The position numbers were made by a program, and so were the translations under genes. From NCBI RefSeq assembly GCF_018130615.1, contig NZ_JAFCKB010000001.1:186001-250000 (forward strand): a DNA stretch of 64,000 bases. The letters run 5' to 3'. The notes under the pieces were generated by a model. That model saw nothing but the letters and a program-made list of their open reading frames with translations, was not told the origin of the DNA and did no database searches. Shown piece by piece: positions 52,721 through 63,935 of this stretch. The DNA is from Bradyrhizobium manausense. Its GTDB lineage: Bacteria; Pseudomonadota; Alphaproteobacteria; Rhizobiales; Xanthobacteraceae. Numbering within the stretch: position 1 is the stretch's first letter; every line of letters begins with the position of its first letter.

Positions 52721-55372
52721 ATGACCTCCGAACGCTATAACGCCCGCGACGCCGAGCCGCGCTGGCAACGCCAATGGGACGAACAGGCGATCTTCGTCTC
52801 CAAGAACGACGATTCGCGGCCGAAATACTATGTGCTGGAGATGTTCCCCTACCCGTCCGGGCGCATCCATATCGGCCATGTCCGCAACTACACGCTCGGC
52901 GACGTGCTGGCCCGCTTCATGCGCGCCAAGGGGTTCAACGTGCTGCACCCGATGGGCTGGGACGCCTTCGGCCTGCCGGCCGAGAACGCCGCCATCGAGC
53001 GCAAGGTCGCACCCAAGGCCTGGACCTACGACAACATCGCCGCGATGAAGAAGCAGCTCCGCTCGATCGGGCTGTCGCTGGACTGGAGCCGCGAATTCGC
53101 GACTTGCGACCCCAGCTATTACAAGCATCAGCAGAAGATGTTCCTGGACATGCTCGCCGCCGGCCTCGCCGAGCGCGAGAAGCGCAAGCTCAACTGGGAT
53201 CCGGTCGACATGACCGTGCTCGCCAACGAGCAGGTGATCGACGGCCGCGGCTGGCGCTCTGGTGCCGTTGTCGAACAACGGGAAATGAGCCAGTGGGTCT
53301 TCAAGATCACGAAGTACTCGCAGGAACTGCTGTCGGCGCTGGATGGGCTCGACCGCTGGCCCGACAAGGTGCGGCTGATGCAGCGCAACTGGATCGGCCG
53401 CTCGGAGGGCCTCTTGATCCGCTTCGCGCTGGATCAGGCGACCACGCCCGCCGGCGAAAGCGAGCTGAAGATTTTCACGACGCGCCCGGACACGCTGTTC
53501 GGCGCGAAGTTCATGGCGATCTCGGCCGATCATCCGCTGGCGCAGGCAGCTGCCGCGAAGAACCCGAAGCTCGCTGAGTTCATCGCCGACATCAAGAAGA
53601 TCGGCACCGCGCAGTCGATCATCGACACCGCGGAGAAGCAGGGTTTCGACACCGGCATCCGCGCGGTGCATCCGTTCGATCCCTCCTGGAAGCTGCCGGT
53701 CTATGTCGCCAACTTCGTGCTGATGGAATACGGCACCGGCGCCATCTTCGGCTGTCCCGCGCATGACCAGCGCGACCTCGACTTCGTCAACAAGTACAAT
53801 CTCGGCAACACGCCGGTCGTGTGCCCCGAGGGCCAGGATCCGAAGTCCTTTGTCATCACCGACACCGCCTATGACGGTGACGGCCGCATGATCAATTCGC
53901 GCTTCCTCGACGGCATGACCATCGATCAAGCCAAGGAGGAGGTCGCAAAACGCCTGGAAACCGAGCCGCGTGGCAACGCGCCGGTCGGCGAGCGGCAGGT
54001 GAACTTCCGCCTGCGCGACTGGGGCATTTCGCGCCAGCGCTATTGGGGCTGCCCGATCCCGGTCATCCACTGTCCGAAGTGCGACGTCGTGCCGGTGCCG
54101 GATGCCGACCTGCCGGTTGTGCTGCCGGAAGATGTGAGCTTCGACAAGCCGGGCAACGCGCTCGACCATCACCCCACCTGGAAGCACGTCAACTGCCCCA
54201 AGTGCGGCGGCAAGGCCCAGCGCGAAACCGACACCATGGACACCTTCGTGGATTCGTCCTGGTATTTTGCGCGTTTCACCGATCCCTGGAACGAGAGCGC
54301 GCCGACGACGCCCGCGGTCGCCAACCGGATGCTGCCGGTCGATCAGTATATCGGCGGCGTCGAGCACGCGATCCTGCATCTGCTCTACAGCCGCTTCTTC
54401 ACCCGCGCCATGAAGGCGACCGGGCACATCGCACTGGACGAGCCATTCGCCGGCATGTTCACGCAGGGCATGGTGGTGCACGAGACCTACCAGAAGGCTG
54501 ACGGCAGCTGGGTGCAGCCGGCCGAGGTGAAGATCGAGGTCGGCGGCAACGGCCGCCGCGCGACGCTGATTGCGACCGGCGAAGACGTCCAGATCGGCGC
54601 GATCGAGAAGATGTCGAAGTCGAAGAAGAACACGGTCGACCCCGACGACATCATCGCGACCTATGGCGCCGACGTCGCCCGCTGGTTCATGCTGTCGGAC
54701 TCCCCGCCCGACCGCGACGTGATCTGGAGCGATGAGCGCGTCCAGGGCGCCTCGCGCTTCGTGCAGCGGCTGTGGCGGCTGGTGAACGATGCCATGGAAC
54801 TCGCCAAGGCTGCGCCTGCGGCCCGACCGGCTTCGTTCGGCGATGATGCGCTCCTCTTGCGCAAGGCCGCCCATGGCGCGCTCGACAAGGTCACGACCGG
54901 CGTCGAGCGACTGCATTTCAACGTCTGCCTCGCCCATATCCGCGAATTCACCAATACGTTCTCGGAGGTGCTCCAGCGGTCCAGCCAGCCGTCGGCTGAC
55001 CTTGCTCCAGATTTGGCCTGGGCGATCCGGGAGGCCAGCCAGATCCTGGTCCAGCTGTTCTCCCCCATGATGCCGCATCTGGCCGAGGAGTGCTGGCAAG
55101 TCCTGTTTCAAAATGGTCTGGGTCAGCCCGGGCTGGTTTCCGAGGCCAACTGGCCGCAAATCGAACGCGATTTGCTGGTTGAAGACAGCGTGACCCTGGT
55201 GGTTCAGGTCAACGGCAAGAAGCGGGGTGAGGTCACAGTTGCAACAGCGGCCCAGAATCCGGAAATCGAGGCTGCCGCTTTGGCCCTCGATGCTGTAAAG
55301 CTGGCCCTGGACGGCAAGCCCGTCCGCAAGGTGATCATCGTCCCCAAGAGGATCGTGAATGTTGTCGGCTAG
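52721..55372 (+). CDS. leuS: Leucyl-tRNA synthetase
   Basis: 883 residues. Class I synthetase with HIGH at residues 50-53 ([14 protein letters not shown]), the connective polypeptide/editing domain around residues 220-430 ([24 protein letters not shown], a TTRPDT threonine-rich editing loop), zinc-knuckle Cys pairs (CPKCDVV and CPKCGGK), and KMSKS ([13 protein letters not shown]) near residue 630. It charges tRNA-Leu and edits mischarged norvaline and related residues. The stop overlaps lptE by 14 bp. Confidence 0.97.
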   Translation: MTSERYNARDAEPRWQRQWDEQAIFVSKNDDSRPKYYVLEMFPYPSGRIHIGHVRNYTLGDVLARFMRAKGFNVLHPMGWDAFGLPAENAAIERKVAPKAWTYDNIAAMKKQLRSIGLSLDWSREFATCDPSYYKHQQKMFLDMLAAGLAEREKRKLNWDPVDMTVLANEQVIDGRGWRSGAVVEQREMSQWVFKITKYSQELLSALDGLDRWPDKVRLMQRNWIGRSEGLLIRFALDQATTPAGESELKIFTTRPDTLFGAKFMAISADHPLAQAAAAKNPKLAEFIADIKKIGTAQSIIDTAEKQGFDTGIRAVHPFDPSWKLPVYVANFVLMEYGTGAIFGCPAHDQRDLDFVNKYNLGNTPVVCPEGQDPKSFVITDTAYDGDGRMINSRFLDGMTIDQAKEEVAKRLETEPRGNAPVGERQVNFRLRDWGISRQRYWGCPIPVIHCPKCDVVPVPDADLPVVLPEDVSFDKPGNALDHHPTWKHVNCPKCGGKAQRETDTMDTFVDSSWYFARFTDPWNESAPTTPAVANRMLPVDQYIGGVEHAILHLLYSRFFTRAMKATGHIALDEPFAGMFTQGMVVHETYQKADGSWVQPAEVKIEVGGNGRRATLIATGEDVQIGAIEKMSKSKKNTVDPDDIIATYGADVARWFMLSDSPPDRDVIWSDERVQGASRFVQRLWRLVNDAMELAKAAPAARPASFGDDALLLRKAAHGALDKVTTGVERLHFNVCLAHIREFTNTFSEVLQRSSQPSADLAPDLAWAIREASQILVQLFSPMMPHLAEECWQVLFQNGLGQPGLVSEANWPQIERDLLVEDSVTLVVQVNGKKRGEVTVATAAQNPEIEAAALALDAVKLALDGKPVRKVIIVPKRIVNVVG

Positions 55373-55910
55373 GATCCGTATTGCAGCCCGCCTGCTCGCG
55401 GTTGCCGCCTTGGCAGCGCTGACGGCTGGCTGCTTCCGGCCGATGTATGCCGAGCACACCGACGGTACTCCCGGCTTGCGTGAGAAGCTGATGGGCGTCG
55501 AACTGCCGCCGATCGACAAGGCGAACGCCTCGCGTGAAGCCCGGGTCGGCGTCGAAGTCCGTAACGCCCTGGCGTTCAAGCTCTACGGCTCGGCCACAGG
55601 CATGCCGCCGACCCACCGCCTGGTGATCCGCTTCAATTCCAGCAAGACGTCCCTGATCGTCGATCCCACCACCGGCCTGCCGAACAGCGAGAACTACGGC
55701 ATCGACTGCCAGTACAATCTGATCGAGGTCGCGACCGGCCAATCGGTGATGACCGGCACGACGTTCTCGCGCGTGTCTTACGACATGCCCGGCTCCTACC
55801 AGCGTTTCGCCCGCAACCGCGCGGTGCGTGACGCCGAGGACCGTGCCGCCAACGAGATCGCCGAGAACATCAACACCCGGCTCGCCGCGTTCTTCACCGC
55901 CGGCACCTGA
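55359..55910 (+). CDS. lptE: LPS-assembly lipoprotein LptE
   Basis: 183 residues with a lipoprotein signal ending in lipobox LTAGC ([15 protein letters not shown]); the acylated Cys is residue 25. The mature part matches LptE ([52 protein letters not shown]), the plug of the LptD outer-membrane LPS translocon. Overlaps leuS by 14 bp, so translation is coupled; the leuS-lptE-holA order is typical of alphaproteobacteria. Confidence 0.92.
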   Translation: MLSARIRIAARLLAVAALAALTAGCFRPMYAEHTDGTPGLREKLMGVELPPIDKANASREARVGVEVRNALAFKLYGSATGMPPTHRLVIRFNSSKTSLIVDPTTGLPNSENYGIDCQYNLIEVATGQSVMTGTTFSRVSYDMPGSYQRFARNRAVRDAEDRAANEIAENINTRLAAFFTAGT

Positions 55911-55920
55911 TTCGATTCCC

Positions 55921-56009
55921 GTCATTCCGGGGCACGCGTAGCGTGAACCCGGAATCTCGATTCCCAACCTCTGGATTCCGGGCTCGCGCTTTGCGCGCCC
56001 CGGAATGAC
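55921..56009. repeat. Intergenic inverted repeat (GTCATTCCGGGGC type)
   Basis: Arms GTCATTCCGGGGCACGC and GCGCGCCCCGGAATGAC, inner arms ACCCGGAATC / GATTCCGGGCT. It ends 10 bp before the holA start, so it is in the lptE-holA operon leader and could affect translation of holA. Confidence 0.7.
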
Positions 56010-56019
56010 GATCTAGGTC

Positions 56020-57048
56020 ATGGTCGCGCTGCGCGGAAAAGAGATCGACGCCTTCCTCGCCCGCCCCGACGCGGGCCGTCCGATCATCCTGCTCTACGGT
56101 CCCGATGCCGGCCTCGTGCGCGAGCGCGCCGACGCGCTGATCGCGTCCGCCGTCGACGATCCCAACGATCCCTTCTCCCTCGTGAAGCTCGATGGCGACG
56201 AGCTCTCCGCCGAGCCGTCGCGCCTGGTCGACGAGGCCATGACCGTACCGCTGTTCGGCGGCCGCCGAGCCATTCGCATCCGCGCCGGCTCGCGCAGCTT
56301 TGCCGCCGGCGTCGACACGCTGGCCAGGATGGGCGTCAAGGATTGCCGCATCGTCATCGAAGCCGGCGAGCTGCGCCCGGAATCACCGCTGCGCAAGGCC
56401 TGCGAAAAGGCCAAGACCGCCGTGGCGATCGGCTGCTATCCCGACACCGAGCGCGATCTCGCAAAACTGATGGAGGACGAGCTCCGCATCGCCAATTTGC
56501 GCATCGCGCAGGATGCCCGCGCAGCGCTGATGTCGTTCCTCGGCGGCGATCGCCAGGCCTCGCGCAACGAGCTGCGCAAGCTCACGCTCTATGCCCATGG
56601 CAAAGGCGAGATCACTCTGGATGACGTGATGTCCGTCGTCGCCGATGCGTCCGAGCTCAAGCTCGATCCGATCGTCGACGGCGCATTTGCCGGCCGGCCC
56701 GATATCGTCGAGACCGAATTCGCCAAGGCCATGATCGCCGGCACCTATCCCGGCGTGATCATCTCGGCGGCACAGCGCCAGGCTGCGTGGCTGCACAAAT
56801 CCGCGCTCGCGATCGCCGACGGCACACCGGCCTCCGCCGTGCTCGACGGCGGTTTTCCGCGGCTGCATTTTTCAAGGAAGCCCATGGTTGAGACCGCGCT
56901 GCGCAATTTCAGTGTGGCGAGGCTCGCCGCCGTCATCGAGCAGCTCGCTACCGCCGCGCTCGACACCCGCAAGCAATCCACGCTCGCCGCCGCCATCGCC
57001 CAGCGCACGCTGATGGCGATTGCGGCGAACGCAAAGCGGCGGGGGTAA
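56020..57048 (+). CDS. holA: DNA polymerase III delta subunit
   Basis: 342 residues of the clamp-loader delta family: LLYGPDAGLVRERADALIASAV, FGGRRAIRIRAGSRSFAAGVDTL, NELRKLTLYAHGKGEITLDDVMSVVADASELKLDPIVDGAFAG and the C-terminal IEQLATAALDTRKQ. Delta opens the beta sliding clamp. It lacks an ATP-binding P-loop, as expected for delta. Follows lptE with a repeat in between. Confidence 0.92.
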   Translation: MVALRGKEIDAFLARPDAGRPIILLYGPDAGLVRERADALIASAVDDPNDPFSLVKLDGDELSAEPSRLVDEAMTVPLFGGRRAIRIRAGSRSFAAGVDTLARMGVKDCRIVIEAGELRPESPLRKACEKAKTAVAIGCYPDTERDLAKLMEDELRIANLRIAQDARAALMSFLGGDRQASRNELRKLTLYAHGKGEITLDDVMSVVADASELKLDPIVDGAFAGRPDIVETEFAKAMIAGTYPGVIISAAQRQAAWLHKSALAIADGTPASAVLDGGFPRLHFSRKPMVETALRNFSVARLAAVIEQLATAALDTRKQSTLAAAIAQRTLMAIAANAKRRG

Positions 57049-57064
57049 GCCCTACTCTCTCCAC

Positions 57065-57099
57065 GTCATTGCGAGGAGCGCAAGCGACGAAGCAATGAC
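57065..57099. repeat. Intergenic inverted repeat (GTCATTG type)
   Basis: GTCATTGCGAGGAGCG plus the reverse arm ending AGCAATGAC; 35 bp. Short relative of 668-785. Confidence 0.55.
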
Positions 57100-57133
57100 G
57101 GCGTGAAAACAGATGCGCAAATATCTCCCGGAC

Positions 57134-57258
57134 GTCGTCCTGGCGAAAGCCAGGACCCATTACCCAGGGAGAAGTTTGACGAAGATTCGTATGCCGGTAT
57201 TGGCCCCGGCATCCGATCGATAGATCACGCGGTGGGTCCTGGTCTTCGCCAGAACGAC
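57134..57258. repeat. Intergenic repeat with CGTCCTGGC core
   Basis: GTCGTCCTGGCGAAAGCCAG begins this region, and TCTTCGCCAGAACGAC closes it; the interior is GATCGATA-type. Together with 57065-57099 it fills the spacer between holA and parB. Confidence 0.5.
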
Positions 57259-57313
57259 ACCGAAGATGCGGTCAACTGCCCGGCTCACAACGCCGGGACG
57301 ACACCGAGAGGGA

Positions 57314-58201
<888 letters not shown>

Positions 58202-58268
58202 CGCCAGCTCCCTTGGATTCACGCTGCAGCACTCCAGAACTGAATTGTCGAAACTTGTAGGATGGGCG

Positions 58269-59135
58269 CTAATGCGTAACGCGCAGCTCGCGCTCGCGCT
58301 GGATCACTTCGGTGGCGAGCCGCAAATACGCTTCGCTGCCGACGCATTTGAGGTCGTAGACCAGCACCGGCTTGCCGTAGGACGGCGCCTCCGAGATGCG
58401 CACGTTGCGCGGGATCATGGTCTTGTAGACCTTCTCGCCCATGAACTGGCGGACGTCGGCGACGACCTGGTTCGAGAGATTGTTGCGCGAGTCGAACATC
58501 GTCAGCACGATGCCGTGGATCGACAGATTCGGGTTCAGCGTCGAGCGCACCTGCTCCACCGTCTGCAGCAATTGCGACAGACCTTCGAGTGCGAAGAACT
58601 CGCACTGCAGCGGCACCAGGATCGCATCCGACGCAGCCATCGCATTCACCGTGAGCAGGTTGAGCGAGGGCGGGCAATCGATCAGCACGTAGGTGTAGTC
58701 AGCCTCAGGCGAGACGTTGTTGTTGAGTGCGCCGATCGCGTCGCGCAGCTTGAAGGCGCGGCCGGCCGTGGTGCCGAGCTCGAGCTCAAGTCCGGAGAGA
58801 TCCATCGTCGAGGGCGCAATGTGCAGCCGCGGCACCGCGGTCGACACTACGGCTTCGCGCAGCGGGGCCTCACCGATCAGCACGTCATAGGTCGAGCAGG
58901 AGCGGTTGCGGCGATCGATGCCGAGACCGGTCGAGGCGTTGCCCTGCGGATCGAGATCGACGACCAGGACGCGTTCGCCGATCGCCGCGAGCGCCGTGCC
59001 GAGATTGATCGCTGTGGTTGTTTTTCCCACACCGCCCTTCTGATTCGCCAGCGCGAGGATGCGCGGGTGGCCGTGCGGGACCGCATTGGTCTCTTGGGAG
59101 GTCTGTTCTTGCTGCGGCTCGTCAATCACGGTCAT
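58269..59135 (-). CDS. parA: Chromosome-partitioning ATPase ParA
   Basis: 288 residues from ATG 59135 (MTVIDEPQQEQTSQ). Deviant Walker A ANQKGGVGKTTT (residues 30-41), Walker A' DLDPQGNAS, and Walker B VLIDCPPSLN. A signature Lys in the Walker A motif (KGGVGKT) marks the ParA/MinD class. It forms ATP-dependent gradients that move ParB-parS complexes. Next to rsmG and parB on the same strand. Confidence 0.96.
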   Translation of the reverse strand: MTVIDEPQQEQTSQETNAVPHGHPRILALANQKGGVGKTTTAINLGTALAAIGERVLVVDLDPQGNASTGLGIDRRNRSCSTYDVLIGEAPLREAVVSTAVPRLHIAPSTMDLSGLELELGTTAGRAFKLRDAIGALNNNVSPEADYTYVLIDCPPSLNLLTVNAMAASDAILVPLQCEFFALEGLSQLLQTVEQVRSTLNPNLSIHGIVLTMFDSRNNLSNQVVADVRQFMGEKVYKTMIPRNVRISEAPSYGKPVLVYDLKCVGSEAYLRLATEVIQRERELRVTH

Positions 59136-59164
59136 CGAAAGTCCCCACTCAACCCCTGAACGTC

Positions 59165-59938
59165 TCACCCGCGCCGTTCAACCGATGTCAGCTCGACGAT
59201 CCACCCGTCGCCCGTACGGCTTTGGTGGAGCTGCGGTTGAATATTCCAATATTTAGCGGCTTCGGTCAATTCAGCCTCTACATCTTGACCCTTGAGAAAT
59301 AACGCCTTTGCGCCCTGGCGCATCAGCGGCTCCGCAAAGCCGATGAGTTGATGTAGCGGAGCCAACGCGCGCGCGGTGACGCAATCGACGGGGCCGGTGA
59401 TTCTATCCACATTATCCCCGATCTCCGCGAGATGTACGACTCCCGGAGATGTGGTGACGCGGATCGCTTCGCGCAAAAACGCGGCCTTCTTGGCGATTCG
59501 CTCGACAAGATGAACTTTCGCGTCCGGCGTGCCGGCCATGGCACAGGCAAGCACAACGCCCGGAAAGCCGCCGCCACTGCCGAGGTCGGCCCAGCGTTTT
59601 GCCAATGGGGCGAGATCGACGAGCTGAAGCGAGTCGGCGATATGCCGGGTCCAGAGGTTCGGCAAGGTCGAGGGCGCGACCAGATTGGTCTTGGCTTGCC
59701 ACTCTCGGAGCAGCGCGGTGTAGCGGTCGAGGCGCGCTTCCGTTTCATGTGAAACGGGCGCGAGCTTCAAGGCCGCGCGCTTGTCAGCGGCGATGATGGA
59801 ATCGAGCGCCTGATCGTTGGCGCTGGCCTTGTCGATCTTGGGCTTGGTCGGCGTCGGATCGGATCGGCCGCTGCCGCCGTCTCCCGCCCGGGGTCGTCGC
59901 GATAGCGGTCTGTCTCCGCCCGGTCCGCGCTGTTTCAC
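59165..59938 (-). CDS. rsmG: 16S rRNA (guanine527-N7)-methyltransferase RsmG
   Basis: About 257 residues if read from GTG 59938, but this codon lies inside a parS site, and the first 55 residues (Pro/Lys-rich) are not family-like. TTG 59770 (LKLAPVSHETEARLDRY) gives a 201-residue protein near the family norm. The core is a Rossmann-fold SAM-binding RsmG: WADLGSGGGFPGVVLACAMAGTPDAKVHLVERIAKKAAFLREA and TARALAPLHQLIGFAEPL. It methylates G527 of 16S rRNA. The true start is left open. Confidence 0.9.
   Translation of the reverse strand: MKQRGPGGDRPLSRRPRAGDGGSGRSDPTPTKPKIDKASANDQALDSIIAADKRAALKLAPVSHETEARLDRYTALLREWQAKTNLVAPSTLPNLWTRHIADSLQLVDLAPLAKRWADLGSGGGFPGVVLACAMAGTPDAKVHLVERIAKKAAFLREAIRVTTSPGVVHLAEIGDNVDRITGPVDCVTARALAPLHQLIGFAEPLMRQGAKALFLKGQDVEAELTEAAKYWNIQPQLHQSRTGDGWIVELTSVERRG
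59741..59756. promoter_or_regulatory. parS-like site 1 (variant)
   Basis: CGTTTCATGTGAAACG, one central mismatch (CATGTG for CACGTG) and one outer mismatch from the parS consensus TGTTTCACGTGAAACA. Inside rsmG coding sequence. Confidence 0.65.
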
Positions 59939-59946
59939 GTGAAACG
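59931..59946. promoter_or_regulatory. parS site 2
   Basis: TGTTTCACGTGAAACG, one mismatch from consensus. Located between the mnmG stop (59948) and the possible rsmG start. Confidence 0.9.
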
Positions 59947-59947
59947 C

Positions 59948-61828
59948 CTATGCGATTGCCTTGGAGGTCTTGCGCGCTTCGCGGCGGAGATAGGCCGCGA
60001 GGATGCCAAGCGCCGCCGGCGTCATCCCGTCGATCCGGCCGGCCTGACCGACCGTGAACGGCCGCGCCTTCTCCAGCTTGGCCCGCACTTCGTTGGAGAG
60101 ACCGGGGACCTGCTGATAGTCGACGTCTGACAGCACCATCCCCTCGTCGCGGCGAAAGGCTTCGACGTCGGCGCTTTGGCGCTCCAGATAGACATCATAC
60201 TTGGCGTCGATCTCGAGATGGGTGGCAATAACGGGATCGATGGAGGACAGCTCCGGCCAGATCGCGCGGACCTGGCTCCAGCCGATATCCGGATAGGCCA
60301 TCAGCTCGAAGGCGGACCGCCGCTGGCCGTCCCGGTTCAGGGACAACCCGTGCTTGATTGCCTCGTTCGGGGTGATGGTCAGCGACTTTGATAGGGTCCG
60401 GGCTGCATTCAGGGCACCCATCTTGGTCCGGTGATGCCGGGTCCGGGCGTGGCCGACGCAGCCCAGCGCAATCCCATTCTCGGTCAACCGCTGATCGGCA
60501 TTGTCCGCCCGCAAGGTCAGCCGGTACTCGGCCCGCGAGGTGAACATCCGATAGGGCTCGCTGATCCCGCGGGTGACGAGGTCGTCAATCATTACGCCGA
60601 GATAGCCGTCGGCCCGGTCGAACACGGTCAGCGCCGCGCCGCCGGCGGAGAGTGCCGCATTCAGCCCGGCCACGATCCCCTGCCCGGCGGCTTCTTCGTA
60701 TCCGGTGGTGCCATTGATCTGTCCGGCCAGGAAAAGACCACGCAGACGCTTGGTCTGGAGAGTCGGATCGAGTTCACGGGGATCGATGTGGTCGTATTCG
60801 ATAGCATAGCCCGGACGGACCATCTTCACCCGCTCCAGGCCCGGAATGCTGGCGAGGATCGCAAGCTGAACCTCCTCGGGGAGCGAGGTGGAGATGCCAT
60901 TGGGATAGACGGTGGTATCGTCGAGCCCTTCCGGCTCCAGGAAGATCTGGTGGCCGTCGCGGTCGCCGAAGCGGACGATCTTGTCCTCGATCGAAGGGCA
61001 ATAGCGCGGTCCGGAGCTCTTGATCTGGCCGGAGTACATCGGGGAGCGATGGACGTTGGCGCGGATCACCTCATGGGTGGCGGACGTGGTCCGGGTGATC
61101 CCACACTGGATCTGCGGCGTCGTGATCCGGTCGGTCATGACCGAGAACGGCTCCGGCGGCTCGTCCCCGGGCTGCATTTCAACAGCGGACCAGTCGATCG
61201 TGGTGCCGTCCAGACGCGGCGGAGTCCCTGTCTTCAGCCGGCCGAGAGTGAAGCCAGCTCGCTCAAACGAAGCCGAAAGACCCATCGCCGGAGCCTCGCC
61301 GACGCGGCCAGCCGGCCAGTTTTTCTCGCCGAGATGGATCAGACCGCGCAGAAAGGTGCCGGTGGTGACGACGACGGCCCCTGCCCGGAGCTGCCGGCCA
61401 TCCGCCAAACGTAGCCCGGTGACCCGGCCATCGACCACGATCAGCTCGTCGGCCTCGCCTTCGATGACGGAGAGACCCTCAGTCTGCTGGATCGCAGCCT
61501 GCATCGCGACGGCGTAGAGCTTCCGGTCGGCTTGCGCCCGGGGGCCACGGACGGCGGGCCCCTTCCGACGATTGAGAACGCGAAACTGAATACCGCCGGC
61601 GTCGCCGACCCGGCCCATCAGACCGTCGAGCGCATCGACTTCGCGGACCAGATGACCCTTGCCGAGACCGCCGATGGCGGGATTACAGGACATCGCGCCG
61701 ACGGTGGAGAAGCGGTGGGTCACCAGGGCGGTCGTCGCACCCATACGGGCAGCGGCAGCCGCGGCCTCACAGCCGGCGTGGCCGCCGCCGATGACGATGA
61801 CGTCGAAACTCTCTCGCTCGGGTCGCAT
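59948..61828 (-). CDS. mnmG: tRNA uridine-5-carboxymethylaminomethyl modification enzyme MnmG
   Basis: 626 residues. N-terminal FAD-binding Rossmann motif [31 protein letters not shown], then [44 protein letters not shown] and [32 protein letters not shown]. The C-terminal helical domain ([17 protein letters not shown] ... [28 protein letters not shown]) binds tRNA. With MnmE it installs the cmnm5 group at wobble U34. Its stop is within a few bp of the rsmG start. Confidence 0.96.
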   Translation of the reverse strand: MRPERESFDVIVIGGGHAGCEAAAAAARMGATTALVTHRFSTVGAMSCNPAIGGLGKGHLVREVDALDGLMGRVGDAGGIQFRVLNRRKGPAVRGPRAQADRKLYAVAMQAAIQQTEGLSVIEGEADELIVVDGRVTGLRLADGRQLRAGAVVVTTGTFLRGLIHLGEKNWPAGRVGEAPAMGLSASFERAGFTLGRLKTGTPPRLDGTTIDWSAVEMQPGDEPPEPFSVMTDRITTPQIQCGITRTTSATHEVIRANVHRSPMYSGQIKSSGPRYCPSIEDKIVRFGDRDGHQIFLEPEGLDDTTVYPNGISTSLPEEVQLAILASIPGLERVKMVRPGYAIEYDHIDPRELDPTLQTKRLRGLFLAGQINGTTGYEEAAGQGIVAGLNAALSAGGAALTVFDRADGYLGVMIDDLVTRGISEPYRMFTSRAEYRLTLRADNADQRLTENGIALGCVGHARTRHHRTKMGALNAARTLSKSLTITPNEAIKHGLSLNRDGQRRSAFELMAYPDIGWSQVRAIWPELSSIDPVIATHLEIDAKYDVYLERQSADVEAFRRDEGMVLSDVDYQQVPGLSNEVRAKLEKARPFTVGQAGRIDGMTPAALGILAAYLRREARKTSKAIA

Positions 61829-61885
61829 GGGCGGACTTCTAGCTTAGAGGCAGGAAAGCCGGAAGCGGAAACTGGGTGAGCAGGT

Positions 61886-61901
61886 TGTTTCACGTGAAAC
61901 G
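61886..61901. promoter_or_regulatory. parS site 3
   Basis: TGTTTCACGTGAAACG, one mismatch from TGTTTCACGTGAAACA. In the mnmG-mnmE gap, near the mnmG start. Confidence 0.9.
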
Positions 61902-61927
61902 TAGGGCAACGGAGCCGGGGGCAGCTT

Positions 61928-61953
61928 CGCGAAAACAACCCCATGCACAGTAG
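61928..61953. repeat. 26-nt interspersed repeat, copy 2
   Basis: Same 26-nt sequence as 11279-11304, including AACAACCCCATGCACAGTAG. Here it lies between parS sites. Confidence 0.85.
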
Positions 61954-61965
61954 GGAGCGGCTTGG

Positions 61966-61981
61966 TGTTTCACATGAAACG
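61966..61981. promoter_or_regulatory. parS-like site 4 (variant)
   Basis: TGTTTCACATGAAACG: CACATG instead of CACGTG. Confidence 0.65.
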
Positions 61982-62036
61982 CGACAGTCGAGCGCGAAGC
62001 GAGTCATGCGCCCTTGGACGCGCCCCGACGGACTCG

Positions 62037-62120
62037 GTCATCGCGAGCGCAGCGGAGTAATCCGGAGTCCCTCCACTGAACGGTCTGGATTGCTGGGTCG
62101 CAAGGGCTCCTGGCAATGAC
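62037..62120. repeat. Intergenic inverted repeat (GTCATCGCGAG type)
   Basis: Begins GTCATCGCGAGCGCAGCGGA, ends CTCCTGGCAATGAC; inner arms TAATCCGGAGTCC and GGTCTGGATTGCT. Same class as 668-785. Confidence 0.6.
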
Positions 62121-62172
62121 AAGGATAGGATCGCGACAATTGTTCCCTAAGAGGGTTCCTCAGTGGAGATCC

Positions 62173-62188
62173 GCCTTCACGTGAAACG
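62173..62188. promoter_or_regulatory. Degenerate parS-like site 5
   Basis: GCCTTCACGTGAAACG keeps the core TTCACGTGAAAC and right arm but not the left outer bases. Confidence 0.5.
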
Positions 62189-62196
62189 TTGGTGTG

Positions 62197-62212
62197 TGTT
62201 TCACGTGAAACA
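62197..62212. promoter_or_regulatory. parS site 6 (perfect)
   Basis: TGTTTCACGTGAAACA, exact match to the parS palindrome. Confidence 0.95.
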
Positions 62213-62231
62213 GCACGGAACCTCCAAACCC

Positions 62232-62247
62232 TGTTTCACGTGAAACG
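62232..62247. promoter_or_regulatory. parS site 7
   Basis: TGTTTCACGTGAAACG, one mismatch from consensus. About 44 bp before the mnmE stop. Confidence 0.9.
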
Positions 62248-62290
62248 CAAACAATGGAACAAGCGCTAGTTCTACATTGAAGAACTAGCG

Positions 62291-63622
62291 CTACTTTCCG
62301 ATGCAGAACTTCTGGAAAATGGCTCCAAGGACGTCCTCGACGTCGACCCGTCCGAGCAGCCGGCCCAACGCATAGGCCGCAGCACGCAGCTCCTCGGCGG
62401 CGAGCTCTTCGCCCTCTTCTACTAGGTCGAGACTCCGGCGCAAGCTGTCTGACGCCCGGCTCAACAATTCTCGCTGCCGGGCCCGAGTCACCAATGCGCC
62501 CTCGGTGGTTCCAAAAAAATCAGCGGCGAATTTCACGAGAGCCACGACCAGTTCGGGAATGCCGTCGCCTCGCCTCGCCGAGATCCCGAACTCGCCACCT
62601 CGACCGAAAACGACGCCACCAAGGTCGATCTTGTTATGAACGATCCAAACCGAGCCGCCCGGCCGGGCCGACTGTGTCGCGTCCGGATCAGCGGCTCGTT
62701 CTCCGTCCACCAGCCACAGCACGAGGTCGGCGTCCTCGGCACGCGCCCTCGCGCGGCGCACGCCTTCCTGCTCGACCGGGTCGTCCGTCTCGCGGATGCC
62801 GGCGGTATCGATCACAGTAACGGGATAGCCATCGAGATCGAGCTGCACCTCGATCACGTCGCGGGTGGTGCCGGCATGCGGCGAGACGATCGCGACCTCG
62901 CGGCGTGCGAGCTGGTTCATCAATGTCGACTTTCCGACGTTCGGCTCGCCTGCGATCGCAACCACCAAGCCCTCGCGCAGGCGTTCGGAATGTCCCTGTG
63001 CTGCAAGCACTTTTGCAATTTCATCATGCAGCGCCTTGATTGCTTTCACCGCCGGCGCCCTCAATTCCGTGGGCACATCGCCTTCATCGGAAAAATCGAT
63101 GCTGGCTTCGATCAGCGCTGACGCCTCGATGATGCGCTCGCGCCAGTCGCGCGCGCGATTGCCGAGCAGGCCTTGCAACTGGCGCAGGGCCTGGCGGCGC
63201 TGGCGGTCGGTGTCGGCGTGGATGAGATCGTCGAGGCCTTCCGCCTCGGTCAGATCGAGCTTGCCGTTCTCGAAGGCGCGACGCGTGAACTCGCCGGGCT
63301 CGGCTGCACGTGAATTCGGAATTATCGAAATAGCCGCGAAGAGCGCGGCCAGCACCGCGCGTCCGCCATGAACGTGAAATTCGGCGACATCCTCGCCGGT
63401 CGCGCTCGCCGGTCCCGGGAACCAGAGCACCACCGCATCGTCGATCGGCTGGCCCGCGCCATCATGAAGCATGCGGCGGCTGGCCTGCCGTGGCGCCGGA
63501 AGCTCGCCCGCCAGCGTCGTCAGCACCAGGCCGGCTTGCGGACCCGAAACGCGCACCAGCGCGACCGCGCTCGGCGGTCGGCCGGACGACAACGCAAAAA
63601 TGGTCTGCTCTCGCGGGTGCAT
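62291..63622 (-). CDS. mnmE: tRNA modification GTPase MnmE
   Basis: 443 residues. N-terminal domain [23 protein letters not shown] with formyl-THF-type fold, a helical domain, an inserted G domain (G1 GEPNVGKS, G2 GTTRD, G3 DTAGI, G4 HNKID), and the C-terminal FCIGK motif with the Cys that is essential in MnmE. Works with MnmG on wobble uridines. Upstream of, and on the same strand as, mnmG; the intervening 460 bp is the parS cluster, so the two are probably separate transcripts. Confidence 0.97.
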   Translation of the reverse strand: MHPREQTIFALSSGRPPSAVALVRVSGPQAGLVLTTLAGELPAPRQASRRMLHDGAGQPIDDAVVLWFPGPASATGEDVAEFHVHGGRAVLAALFAAISIIPNSRAAEPGEFTRRAFENGKLDLTEAEGLDDLIHADTDRQRRQALRQLQGLLGNRARDWRERIIEASALIEASIDFSDEGDVPTELRAPAVKAIKALHDEIAKVLAAQGHSERLREGLVVAIAGEPNVGKSTLMNQLARREVAIVSPHAGTTRDVIEVQLDLDGYPVTVIDTAGIRETDDPVEQEGVRRARARAEDADLVLWLVDGERAADPDATQSARPGGSVWIVHNKIDLGGVVFGRGGEFGISARRGDGIPELVVALVKFAADFFGTTEGALVTRARQRELLSRASDSLRRSLDLVEEGEELAAEELRAAAYALGRLLGRVDVEDVLGAIFQKFCIGK

Positions 63623-63935
63623 GGCCTATTTGTCCGGCTGGCCGGGAAAAGGCAAACGGAACGCTCTGGTCCGCCCGGCCTCCTTTTTGCTGCGACCAGC
63701 CCGCAGCAACCGCAATACCGCACCGCAATATAAGCCCTTCATTTTGCTGCAAGATCGATATCGCCCGACATGCTCAGCCCACCGCGATTCGAGCATTAGC
63801 TCGAAATATCAAGGGGATAATAAGGAGCCGGTGCAGCGACGGAGAAGCCCACCATGCTGCACTTTGCCCGCAGCAAAGCTGCACAAAAGAAAAGGGCGCC
63901 CGAAGGCGCCCTCGAAACCTTTGCTGCACCCAGGC
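63623..63935. other. 313-bp spacer between rho and mnmE
   Basis: No gene. Must contain the minus-strand promoter of mnmE close to 63623-63780. The right part carries the rho terminator hairpin (63883-63912) and several GCTGC/GCAGC inverted copies around 63856-63880. Confidence 0.5.
63883..63912 (-). terminator. Rho-independent terminator of the rho gene
   Basis: Read leftward: 8-bp stem AGGGCGCC / GGCGCCCT with TTCG tetraloop, followed by TTTCTTTT. It starts about 25 bp past the rho stop. Confidence 0.8.

Larger units (their letters stand above)
61829..62290. other. 462-bp mnmG-mnmE gap: parS cluster and repeats
   Basis: No gene. Contains five parS-like sites (61886, 61966, 62173, 62197, 62232), the second copy of the 26-nt interspersed repeat (61928) and a GTCATC-type palindrome (62037-62120). 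Bears the hallmarks of a partition centromere and could also supply promoters for mnmG. Confidence 0.8.

Noticed and set aside
52673-55579. 968-residue open frame antisense to leuS
   Set aside because: Perfectly antisense to an obvious leuS, with Arg/His/Leu-rich, non-family sequence; explained by the high-GC codon pattern.
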